9,139 bases of DNA, taken from Bacteroidota bacterium (GTDB lineage Bacteria > Bacteroidota > Bacteroidia > Bacteroidales > JAADJA01). The notes under the pieces were generated by a model. The model saw only the letters and a list, made by a program, of their open reading frames with translations. It did not search any database and was not told the DNA's origin. The stretch lies in assembly GCA_024278155.1 (NCBI GenBank), contig JAJRTT010000073.1:1-9139 (forward strand), written 5' to 3'. The position numbers were made by a program, and so were the translations under genes. This document shows, piece by piece, positions 1 through 7,265 of the stretch; the stretch's first letter is position 1; each line of letters starts with the position of its first letter.

Positions 1-1
1 C

Positions 2-373
2 TCTTGGGAAAACAATATTACCGAAATCAATTTAAAAGGCCTGGATAAATTAACACAATGTGATTTTCATGGCAATCAAATCAGTACCATTGACCTCTCT
101 GATAACATTAACTTAAGATTATTGAATTTTCAGGGAAACCCCATTTCAGAAATTGACCTTTCAAACAACACTGCTTTACGTTATATTAAATTTGGGGATA
201 ACCCCATGACCAGGCTTGACATTTCAAATAATCAAAATTTAATAACCCTGGAAAACGAAGGGGAGTTTCCCTTTGATACGATTTGTGTCTGGACCTTGCC
301 TTTTCCACCGTCAGAATCCATTACTTTGAAAAACTTCCCGGCTTCATTTAACGGATTTGTTATTTGTGAGTAG
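2..373 (+). CDS. Leucine-rich repeat protein, 3' end (partial)
   Basis: The reading frame is open from the left edge to a TAG at 371-373, so only the last 123 residues are present. They contain three complete 21-residue leucine-rich repeats and the last 16 residues of a fourth. The pattern is L-x2-L-x-F-x-G-N-x-I-S-x-I-D-L-S-x-N, as in 'GNPISEIDLSNN'. This is the Bacteroidota type of LRR found in exported, internalin-like surface proteins, where the solenoid usually binds protein or glycan. After the repeats comes a short cap with 'ICVWTLPFPP', and the protein ends in 'FVICE'. There is no T9SS C-terminal sorting domain, so any surface attachment must rely on something upstream of the window. 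The ligand is unknown. The gene is separated from the next one by 620 bases and is probably a different transcription unit. The LRR call is firm; the role is inference. Confidence 0.85.
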   Translation, partial: SWENNITEINLKGLDKLTQCDFHGNQISTIDLSDNINLRLLNFQGNPISEIDLSNNTALRYIKFGDNPMTRLDISNNQNLITLENEGEFPFDTICVWTLPFPPSESITLKNFPASFNGFVICE

Positions 374-548
374 CAGCTGTAAAACAACAAAACAGCAAAG
401 TTATGGCTTAAGGAATCCGGCTTTGGTTTCAAATGCCATTGCGGAAGGAAATAATTTAGCGAACTACTCCTCCGATGGCACGAAGTCATCGGATGAATAC
501 CACACCCTAACAAAAACACACACCATTAACTGATTTCAAAAAAAAGTA

Positions 549-580
549 TTGGTTTTTTTATTTATATTATTTATACTTGC
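549..580 (+). promoter_or_regulatory. Candidate Bacteroidota promoter upstream of the CCTA array
   Basis: ATTG at 549-552 resembles the -33 TTTG element. After a 20-nt spacer, TATACTTG at 573-580 matches the -7 consensus TAnnTTTG in all but one of the six defined positions. Transcription would begin near 588 and would carry the tetranucleotide repeat in a leader of about 400 nt before the lipoprotein gene at 994. The region is so A/T-rich that chance matches are expected. Confidence 0.25.
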
Positions 581-722
581 AAGCAAATTATTGCCCGAAC
601 AAGCAAATCAATGTTGAAAACCGGCAAGTAGCGTAATCTTATTAAAATGAAAATTCATATTTGTTTAAATATGCGGATACGTCTTTTTTTGAGGCATTGT
701 GCTGTGTCCGCCCTTAAAACCG

Positions 723-778
723 CCTACCTACCTACCTACCTACCTACCTACCTACCTACCTACCTACCTACCTACCTA
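723..778. repeat. Tetranucleotide microsatellite (CCTA)14
   Basis: Fourteen perfect, uninterrupted CCTA units (TAGG on the other strand) lie at 723-778, followed by 'CT'. Arrays of this type are prone to slipped-strand changes in copy number, and in other bacteria such arrays in or near genes act as phase-variation switches. This one lies 215 bases upstream of the lipoprotein gene that opens the five-gene cluster. It could change leader length or promoter spacing, or it could be neutral. Four is not a multiple of three, so any short frame crossing it would shift with each unit gained or lost. Confidence 0.95.
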
Positions 779-993
779 CTGCAACAAAGCAATTAAGCAC
801 CAAAATATTAAACAAGGTACAACTTCATCGATTGAACACTTTTTGACGGGGAAATACTTCAACAATATTTATTTGATTTTTGTCAATATTATAGACAAAC
901 TTTAATTATCTTACCATCCGGAAACGGAAACCTGATTATTTACCATAAGGTTTAAAAAGTTCAATTAAAATAAAAGAATAAAAATTTAATAAG

Positions 994-2061
994 ATGAAAA
1001 AAATATTACTATCATTTGCATTAATATTTGCAGTAACAACCTTCGTGTTTTACTCCTGTACCAAAGACAATAACACAAGTGTTAAAAAACCGGAACAACA
1101 GGGCAATCTTTCGGCCAATGACCTTAAAGTCAATAATTTGATCAACGGGTTTAAGCAGAAGATGGGCTATTTGCGCAAAAACCCCAACCTAAAGAGCGGC
1201 GAGACCCTGCCGGCCGATTCCGCATTGTGGTACCTCGAAGCCACGATCAATTACTCACATGGTTTCCCCAATAAATATTATGAAGAGTTTCAAATCGATA
1301 CCACTACTATTACGGTTGCAAAAAACAGTGACGGCACTGTTGACCTCACCGAACTAACTCAAAAATACGAAGAGATGAAGGCTGAAGTGGCCACGGTTTA
1401 CAATGCTTCAGCTTATACCGAAAAGGGGCTTGCACTGGTCGATCTCAAGGAGATTTCAGAAACTGACAATGAGCTTGTCCTTTCCGTAAAAAGCACCACC
1501 GGGAAGATAGATCCTGACCCCGACACTACAAAATACAATTATATCGGTGATTGGTATTACGGTGAAGATGGCGGATATTGTGATGTAGTTGGGGGAGAAG
1601 GCGATGCCTCCGAACAGTTCAAAAAAACAATAGATAACCTTATAGCAAGTTATGGAAAACCCAATTCCTTTTTTACTGAAATTCAAGAGGTAATAGTACA
1701 AGGTGGCAACCTTGACTTTTTAGTAACCAACAACGAACCCAATAATCACCTCGACTATTATCTCTATTATTCTATTGATGGAACATCCATTCCCTGGAAC
1801 GAGGATATGCTGTGTATCCCCGATGCTGATATGCACGCCTACAATGACTTGATTTATGACCTATTGTTTGATTTTTTACCAAATGACTACCTGCCTGCTA
1901 CTTACGGCGGACAAAAGTATTATATTATGTCTTGTTTGGAATTTAAGGATTTGAAAACAGATTATGGAAATGGGGAATATGATTATTATCATTATGGTAA
2001 ATTTGAATATGGGTTTGATGTTGCATATTCTCAGGGGAATATGCCAACTGAAATTCAATAG
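994..2061 (+). CDS. Lipoprotein of unknown function
   Basis: The product has 355 residues. The N-terminus is a lipoprotein signal: two lysines, a hydrophobic stretch, then 'VFYSC' with Cys22 as the likely acylated residue. The lipobox is loose (Phe at -3), as is common in this phylum. The 'TKDNN' after Cys22 has a Lys-Asp pair resembling the lipoprotein export signal described in flavobacteria, so display on the outer face is possible. The mature part is acidic and tyrosine-rich. I recognise no catalytic motif or named domain; the segment around residues 70-130, with 'PADSALWYLEATINYSH', looks like the conserved core. The ATG is preceded by an A-rich stretch without a Shine-Dalgarno sequence. 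It is the first gene of the cluster, with the next start 34 nt downstream. Base composition changes from about 55% G+C near codon 80 to about 30% in the last 50 codons. Lipoprotein status is fairly safe; function is unknown. Confidence 0.85.
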   Translation: MKKILLSFALIFAVTTFVFYSCTKDNNTSVKKPEQQGNLSANDLKVNNLINGFKQKMGYLRKNPNLKSGETLPADSALWYLEATINYSHGFPNKYYEEFQIDTTTITVAKNSDGTVDLTELTQKYEEMKAEVATVYNASAYTEKGLALVDLKEISETDNELVLSVKSTTGKIDPDPDTTKYNYIGDWYYGEDGGYCDVVGGEGDASEQFKKTIDNLIASYGKPNSFFTEIQEVIVQGGNLDFLVTNNEPNNHLDYYLYYSIDGTSIPWNEDMLCIPDADMHAYNDLIYDLLFDFLPNDYLPATYGGQKYYIMSCLEFKDLKTDYGNGEYDYYHYGKFEYGFDVAYSQGNMPTEIQ

Positions 2062-2095
2062 CAATTTATAAAAATAAAAACGAAATACTCAGAAA

Positions 2096-3529
2096 ATGAA
2101 ATTATCTTTGCTCTTAACAATTATCCCATTTATTGCCTATACACAAAATAGTTTTGAGTATATAGGTGATGATACATTGAATACCTACTGTTTATCAAGC
2201 TTTGTAGATAATCAAAACTATTACGTTACCCTTGGTTCAAAAAGGGACCCCAACAGTACAAATTTCTGTGCGTATATTTTACGATTTCAAAACATTGAAG
2301 ACGTTGTTGAAAAAACCTTTATTAAAGAAGGTGTTCATTTCGGTCTTGCGTTTGGTATGCAAAAAGAAAACAACCACTATTTTTTTATTGGGCATATATT
2401 TTCTCCAATACCCCAATTATATTTAATGGAATTGGATGAAGAATTAAACCTTATTCAAGAGTTTTATTATGATGTACCCAATATATACAATAGTTTATTG
2501 ATCCAGGATGCTTTTTTCGATGCAGATGGTATTGTAATTCTTAGGGGAAATTTGGATGACCCGGCACCTGGGAATGAGAATGACATTTATCTCGCTAAGA
2601 TAAATACCAACGGTGAGCTTTTGGATACTACTATCATAACGGAGCTTTATAACGACGTTGGGGCAGAAATTTTAAAAAGACCGGATGGAAGCGGGTATTA
2701 TATATTAGGCACTGTAATACATAGTATAATAGTATTAGACAATGATCTTAATGTTATAGAATATCAGGATTTCCCAAACGGTCAAAATTTTATTTCCCCC
2801 CTTGCTTTACGCTGGCTCCCTGATGGGAATATTATAGTTGCGAATATGGCAAACCAAAGTGTGCCCGGTGCATTTTATGACATCCGCTTGAGGATAGTTG
2901 ATGAGGGTTTTAATACCTTAAAAGACACCACATTTTTTGATGAAGGCAAAAACGGATTAGCCGATTTTAGCAGTTTGGATTACGTAGACCCCGATAATAT
3001 CTGGGTGGTCTCTCATAACCGAACATGGAAATCATCCAAAGATGATTGGGAAAATGCAAGGGTATATATCGTTGACTCGGAAATGAACGTAAAAGGGGCA
3101 AAATATTTTGCAGGTGATCTCGATGTTTATTTATATTCAACAAAAGCATTGGAAGATGGTGGCTGCATTATCACCGGAACGGTCCCAAAAGAAGGGAAAA
3201 CCAATGACAAAAATGCATATATCCGTAAAATAATGCCGGACGATGTATTTACAAATGCCGAGGAAACCCCTGCCACTGACGACAGCGATGTATTGCTTTT
3301 TCCCAATCCTGTGAAAGATGTTTTGCATATTGAGACCTATCGTAAGGGTTTATCTGTCAGCCTGTATAACGAAAGCGGGAAATGTGTAAATGAGCGAACG
3401 GAACTTCATATTCCCGGTACTCAATTGAATATCTCCCGTTTACCTGCCGGATTATATTTTTATTCGGTCTTTGACAAAGAAAAGGTCATTGAGACCGGAA
3501 AGATAATTAAACAAAAAAATAATCAATAA
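2096..3529 (+). CDS. T9SS-secreted protein with beta-propeller-like repeats
   Basis: The product has 477 residues. A signal peptide of about 17 residues ends near 'AYTQ'. Residues 20-385 are a string of short beta-strand units with alternating hydrophobic patterns and recurring 'PDGxxYIL' / 'LPDGNIIVAN' / 'EDGGCIITGT' turns about 50 residues apart, as in propeller-like Bacteroidota secreted proteins; examples are near 195-206, 241-251 and 361-372. Residues 399-474 form a T9SS type A C-terminal sorting domain: 'LLFPNP' at 400-405, a central 'SLYNESGK', then 'LPAGLYFYSV'. In this pathway the CTD directs translocation across the outer membrane and is normally removed during cell-surface attachment. 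I see no enzyme active site, so a binding or scaffold role is likelier. The gene starts 34 nt after the lipoprotein gene and ends 11 nt before the next, consistent with one transcript. The propeller call is a judgement from the repeat pattern; the CTD is clear. Confidence 0.88.
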   Translation: MKLSLLLTIIPFIAYTQNSFEYIGDDTLNTYCLSSFVDNQNYYVTLGSKRDPNSTNFCAYILRFQNIEDVVEKTFIKEGVHFGLAFGMQKENNHYFFIGHIFSPIPQLYLMELDEELNLIQEFYYDVPNIYNSLLIQDAFFDADGIVILRGNLDDPAPGNENDIYLAKINTNGELLDTTIITELYNDVGAEILKRPDGSGYYILGTVIHSIIVLDNDLNVIEYQDFPNGQNFISPLALRWLPDGNIIVANMANQSVPGAFYDIRLRIVDEGFNTLKDTTFFDEGKNGLADFSSLDYVDPDNIWVVSHNRTWKSSKDDWENARVYIVDSEMNVKGAKYFAGDLDVYLYSTKALEDGGCIITGTVPKEGKTNDKNAYIRKIMPDDVFTNAEETPATDDSDVLLFPNPVKDVLHIETYRKGLSVSLYNESGKCVNERTELHIPGTQLNISRLPAGLYFYSVFDKEKVIETGKIIKQKNNQ

Positions 3530-3540
3530 AAATTAATAAA

Positions 3541-4986
3541 ATGAAAAAATCAGTAATAACAATAGCAGCAACACTGTTTGCATTTGCAACAAATGCACAG
3601 ATAAATTACAACAACAACACCCTCAGCGGCACTTATGCAAGTGCAATAGGCGAAAACAATGATGTCAACGGAAATCATTCTTTTGTAGGGGGAGTAAATT
3701 CCGAAACCAACGGCCTCCGCACTTTTGCCTTTGGCAATACGGCCAAAGCACTTGCAAACAATGCTGTTGCTCTGGGACATTCCATTACAAGTAACGGGGT
3801 AGCCTCATTTACATTCGGAAAATATTTAACTGCAAACGGAACGGATTCTTATGTGATTGGTAAAGGAAATACTTCATCCTCTCGTTTGGTAAACGACATT
3901 CCCAATTCCCTGATGATAGGTTTTAATTCGACAAAACCGACTTTTTTTGTAAGTGAGTCATTCGGACTTGAAGCTACCGGAAAAATAGGTATAGGAAACG
4001 TAACCAACCCCTTGGCCAAACTCCACATCAAGGCCGACACTGACGAGGATGTTGATTTGCTGCTTGAGCCGGGTAGCGGCGACAATTTCGCAAAGCTGTA
4101 TATCGGCAGTACGGAAAACAGTATCAGTTCAAAAGGCACTGACAATTTGGAATTCAACACCACCGGGACTTTCTACTTTAACAATAATTATGTAGGGATA
4201 CATAATGACACTGCACTTGCCCCCCTGCATATCGGTGAAGATTGGACATTTAATACTCCATACCGGGGAGGCAGGACAATTGCTTATAATGCCTATTATC
4301 CTTTGGTGGAGCCGTACAGGATAAATGATGGAAAATCGTCAGCGATAAATTTTACCGATGATGGTGACATTAAAATTGAAACAGCCGGGTATGGGTTGGT
4401 TGGAACTTTGGTAACATACGATAATGCGCTTTGGATCAAAGATGGGAAAGTAGGCGTAAAAAAAGAACCCTCCTACGAGCTGGATGTTGAAGGTACTACG
4501 AGGACCAATTACTTAAAGGCAGATACAGGTACCATAACTTCTTTTTCTACTGAAGATTTAAGTTGCAATTCAATCGAAGCATCTGTTATTAATACCCAAA
4601 ATTTTGTGGTGGACAATACCCTTACGGTACCTACCATATACAATATCAATAACCTGGTTTATGAAGAACTGTACGTAAACACAAAAATAACCTGTGAAGA
4701 GCTGGAAATATCAGCAAAAAAATGGTACGATAATGTTTTTGACAAAGACTATGAACTGTTGCCAATCAATGAAGTAGAACAGTATGTTCAGAAGAACAAT
4801 CATTTACCCTCTATACCATCGGAGGCGGAAGTGCAGGAAAACGGAATTGATGTCGCTGAAATGAATGCCCTGCTACTGAAGAAAATAGAGGAAATGACAC
4901 TCTACATTATTGATTTGAAAAAGAATGCCGATAGCATGCAACTCGAAATAGAAAGCCTTAAAAGTGAAAGGGAGGGTGCAAAATGA
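3541..4986 (+). CDS. Secreted protein with YadA-type head repeats and tail-fibre-like C-terminus
   Basis: The product has 481 residues. The signal peptide ends at 'TNAQ' (residue 20). Residues 31-110 are a regular 14-residue repeat: five full units (for example 'NHSFVGGVNSETNG' at 45-58 and 'NNAVALGHSITSNG' at 73-86) and one partial. This matches the YadA/hep_Hag head, where each unit is one turn of a trimeric beta-roll. Residues 145-330 hold phage-tail-fibre-like units with 'GIGNVTNPLAKLHI', 'VGIHNDTALAPLHI' and 'VGVKKEPSYELDVEG'. Residues 394-462 are the C-terminal module common in Bacteroidota fibre proteins, with 'EVEQYVQKNNHLPSIPSE' and 'DVAEMNALLLKKIEEMTL', followed by a coiled-coil-like tail to the end. 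It has neither a YadA-type membrane anchor nor a T9SS CTD, so its mode of export and attachment is open. It likely trimerises into a surface fibre (inference). Its last codons carry the ribosome-binding site of the next gene, with which it overlaps by 4 nt. Confidence 0.88.
   Translation: MKKSVITIAATLFAFATNAQINYNNNTLSGTYASAIGENNDVNGNHSFVGGVNSETNGLRTFAFGNTAKALANNAVALGHSITSNGVASFTFGKYLTANGTDSYVIGKGNTSSSRLVNDIPNSLMIGFNSTKPTFFVSESFGLEATGKIGIGNVTNPLAKLHIKADTDEDVDLLLEPGSGDNFAKLYIGSTENSISSKGTDNLEFNTTGTFYFNNNYVGIHNDTALAPLHIGEDWTFNTPYRGGRTIAYNAYYPLVEPYRINDGKSSAINFTDDGDIKIETAGYGLVGTLVTYDNALWIKDGKVGVKKEPSYELDVEGTTRTNYLKADTGTITSFSTEDLSCNSIEASVINTQNFVVDNTLTVPTIYNINNLVYEELYVNTKITCEELEISAKKWYDNVFDKDYELLPINEVEQYVQKNNHLPSIPSEAEVQENGIDVAEMNALLLKKIEEMTLYIIDLKKNADSMQLEIESLKSEREGAK
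4970..4976 (+). promoter_or_regulatory. Strong Shine-Dalgarno site for the beta-helix gene
   Basis: GGAGG at 4971-4975 lies inside the last codons of the YadA-like gene, 7 nt before the ATG at 4983. The start and the upstream stop overlap as ATGA. None of the other starts in this window shows such a site, and Shine-Dalgarno use is generally low in Bacteroidota. The site supports the 4983 start and suggests translational coupling or re-initiation between the two genes. Confidence 0.5.
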
Positions 4987-7265
4987 AAAAATTCGTGTTA
5001 TATTTTATACTATTTGTTTTTTCAATTTCCGTTTTTCCGCAAGTTCCGTCAAGTTGGTGCACGATTCCCGACGATCATTTGGACAATGACAAAAACCAGG
5101 TTTTGGAGGATTGGTATTTTGCCGGTACGGATGCGTTCAGGGACAAAGAAGGCAATCCTGTTAAACTTAAGGTTGAAATGCTTGATGTTTCTTTGGAGCC
5201 ATACAATATAATACCGAACACTCAAACAGACCTGGCTCCCGCAATCACAGAAATGATTGACGAAGTGTCAAAAACAGCAAAGGAACCAACGATATTGTTT
5301 TTCCCCGAAGGGAAATATATCCTTGAAGGGCCATTGGTTTTACCGGGAAACATCATATTGAAGGGGGCCGGTGCAAAAACCATTTCTGAAATTACAAGTA
5401 CACATTTGTTGTTCAGGCTTTATTCGGACTTAACGGCAGATTGCATAAGCATTGAGGGTGAGCATAACGGGGTTGAGGATATGTATTTGTCCACCTTTGC
5501 CCCTTTTGAGATTACCGAGGTTCCATCTGAATTTACAGATGACAAGAAACTGATTTACAATGTGGAATATGTAACAAAATTCAATACCGTAGTAAAAGAT
5601 GAGGATGGCAATATAATTTACCAAGGAAAAGGTATTGTGTATAACAATAAAGTTGAAACTTTTACTTGTGATGGGGAATTGATAGATGAAGGCGTATATA
5701 ACGTAACATCAACTTTCTCAGGTGGTGGATATACCGGCGATATCGTACATACAGTAACATACAACGCAGGTAAAACACTCGGTGACAGTACAAAAAGCGG
5801 TTCTTCAAAAGCTAACTTTAAAGACCATTTGGGTGGCTATACAATAAAAATAAATGGAAGTAATAATTGGGTAAAAGGGGTGAATTTTGAAAAAACCCAA
5901 AAAATGCACCTTTATATTAGCGGAGGCTATAGCAATGAAAAAGGCGGGAGCAATAGCAAAGTAAAAGGACAGCACAATACCGTATCCGGTTGTTACTTTC
6001 ACGAATCGTACAATTATGGCGGTGGAGGTCACGGCTACGGAGTTTGTTTGTCCGGCAGGGGTGCCACAAAATTTAATTTGATTGAAAACAATGTTTTTTA
6101 TAAACTAAGGCATTCCATAGTGTTGCAATATGAAGTGTCCCGTAATGTTATTGCCTATAATTCGAGTATTGATGCAAAAAGGAATAAGGGTGATATTATT
6201 CTGCATTGTGCTGAAGATGATAGTACAGGCCCGAACCTAAACCTGTTTGAAGGGAACATTGCTGAGCGAATAATAGTAGATCAAAAAGAATTGAATTCTT
6301 ATTATCATAACAATCCTTATAATACTTATTTTAGGAACAGGGCAATTTATAAATTTCAAATAAGCAGAGTAAAAAATGATTATAAGCCACTACAATGTGC
6401 ACAAAATGTTGTGGGGTGCAATATGGACCCTAATTGGGACCCTCGGAATGGTTCCACACTTCATAAGCTTAAAATATATGGATGGAAAGAGTATTATAAT
6501 AATTGGAACAAGTGGAAAAAATTACCTGATGGATATGAATCATATTATTATAACTTATATAATAGTGAGGAAGGTCCCGTTTATTTTACAAGCGGGTTCG
6601 ATTGGCCTTTTGTGCCGAAAAGATCGAACGTTTCACCGGCAAGGGACAGGTGGAACATTTACCACGCCGACTGGGACAACACCAAAATACCTGTTGCGTT
6701 CCAGGGTTATGTGAATTATGATTTGGACTGTGCCGAGGAAGAACTGGAATTCAAAAACATAACGTGGTATAATCAGGAGGAAGGATATGGTGCTGAGCAG
6801 TTGATCACATTGGACAATTGCCTGATTAAAAACGGCAACGATCTCCAATTCAAGGCTGGTGAAAAAATACTTTTGACCAACAATACTCACATTTATCCCG
6901 GGAACGCTGTTCGTTTTACCTATGGGGGTAACTTTTGTTTCTTCGGTAAAAAACAAAAAACCGTAGAAAGCCAATCATCTGTTTTTGAAAAGCTTGGTTT
7001 GGAAAATGATTGTGATATTGATACCGCTTTGTTGAATGATATAAGAATTTATCCCAATCCCAACTTCGGGAGCTTTAAAATACAAAGCAATTTCACGCTT
7101 CAAAAAGAGAATATCCAAATATTTGATATTTTGGGAAATAAAGTGAGTTTTAGGATTTTTGATAAATCAATTCGGTTGTCGCACCCGTTTAACGGAATAA
7201 TATTCCTGCATTTACAAGTTCAAGATAAAATAATTGCAAAAAAACTAGTAGTCAATGAAAAGTAG
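4983..7265 (+). CDS. T9SS-secreted right-handed beta-helix (pectate-lyase-like fold) protein
   Basis: The product has 760 residues. The signal peptide ends near 'VFPQ' (residue 20). Residues 85-135, with 'ILFFPEGKYILEGPLVLPG' and 'ILKGAGAKTI', are the usual entry into a pectate-lyase-like beta-helix. Residues 285-430 continue it with 'GSNNWVKGVNFEKT', 'YGGGGHGYGV' (345-354), 'LIENNVFYKLRHSIVLQ' and 'NLFEGNI', a set of motifs typical of secreted Bacteroidota beta-helix proteins. Residues 183-283 look like an extra charged beta-strand block inserted into the helix. Residues 686-760 are a T9SS type A sorting domain starting 'IRIYPNP'. The fold is shared by polysaccharide lyases, glycoside hydrolases and non-enzymatic binding proteins, and no catalytic set can be assigned, so the substrate is unknown. 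The start overlaps the previous stop by 4 nt and has a strong Shine-Dalgarno site; the end overlaps the barrel gene by 11 nt. A decayed second copy of codons 571-614 lies at 8413-8547. Confidence 0.9.
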   Translation: MKKFVLYFILFVFSISVFPQVPSSWCTIPDDHLDNDKNQVLEDWYFAGTDAFRDKEGNPVKLKVEMLDVSLEPYNIIPNTQTDLAPAITEMIDEVSKTAKEPTILFFPEGKYILEGPLVLPGNIILKGAGAKTISEITSTHLLFRLYSDLTADCISIEGEHNGVEDMYLSTFAPFEITEVPSEFTDDKKLIYNVEYVTKFNTVVKDEDGNIIYQGKGIVYNNKVETFTCDGELIDEGVYNVTSTFSGGGYTGDIVHTVTYNAGKTLGDSTKSGSSKANFKDHLGGYTIKINGSNNWVKGVNFEKTQKMHLYISGGYSNEKGGSNSKVKGQHNTVSGCYFHESYNYGGGGHGYGVCLSGRGATKFNLIENNVFYKLRHSIVLQYEVSRNVIAYNSSIDAKRNKGDIILHCAEDDSTGPNLNLFEGNIAERIIVDQKELNSYYHNNPYNTYFRNRAIYKFQISRVKNDYKPLQCAQNVVGCNMDPNWDPRNGSTLHKLKIYGWKEYYNNWNKWKKLPDGYESYYYNLYNSEEGPVYFTSGFDWPFVPKRSNVSPARDRWNIYHADWDNTKIPVAFQGYVNYDLDCAEEELEFKNITWYNQEEGYGAEQLITLDNCLIKNGNDLQFKAGEKILLTNNTHIYPGNAVRFTYGGNFCFFGKKQKTVESQSSVFEKLGLENDCDIDTALLNDIRIYPNPNFGSFKIQSNFTLQKENIQIFDILGNKVSFRIFDKSIRLSHPFNGIIFLHLQVQDKIIAKKLVVNEK

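Larger units (their letters stand above)
374..993. other. 620-base intergenic region, no credible gene
   Basis: No open frame here looks like a gene. The region contains a small inverted repeat (TCCGATG at 471-477 with CATCGGA at 487-493, 9-nt loop, no T-run), a weak promoter candidate at 549-580, the (CCTA)14 array at 723-778, and a very A/T-rich leader before the ATG at 994. A second weak promoter possibility is TTTG at 879-882 followed after 20 nt by TAATTATC at 903-910; it would give a leader of about 75 nt for the lipoprotein gene. An ATG at 671 opens a 41-codon frame that runs through the CCTA array to TAA at 794-796; its low-complexity product is not convincing. No clear terminator follows the LRR gene. 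Confidence 0.6.

Noticed and set aside
232..519. Reverse-strand open frame of 95 codons
   Set aside because: More than half is antisense to the clear LRR coding sequence, and the rest has no recognisable domain.
723..778. CRISPR array
   Set aside because: The repeats are contiguous 4-base units with no spacers, and no cas gene is nearby.
699..905. 68-codon open frame across the CCTA array giving Leu-Pro-Thr-Tyr repeats
   Set aside because: It has a non-ATG start, its first part is just the translated microsatellite, and the rest is A/T-rich leader-like sequence with no domain or credible start context.
4720..4930. Self-cleaving peptidase S74 (endosialidase-type) domain at the end of the fibre protein
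   Set aside because: The module 'EVEQYVQKNNHLPSIPSE' is the short form common in Bacteroidota; I cannot see the Ser-Asp cleavage pair or the full domain length, so I call it only tail-fibre-like.
6633..6974. Reverse-strand frame of 113 codons and a + strand frame of 112 codons (6376-6714) within the beta-helix gene
   Set aside because: Both are out-of-frame readings of a well-supported gene with a signal peptide and T9SS domain.
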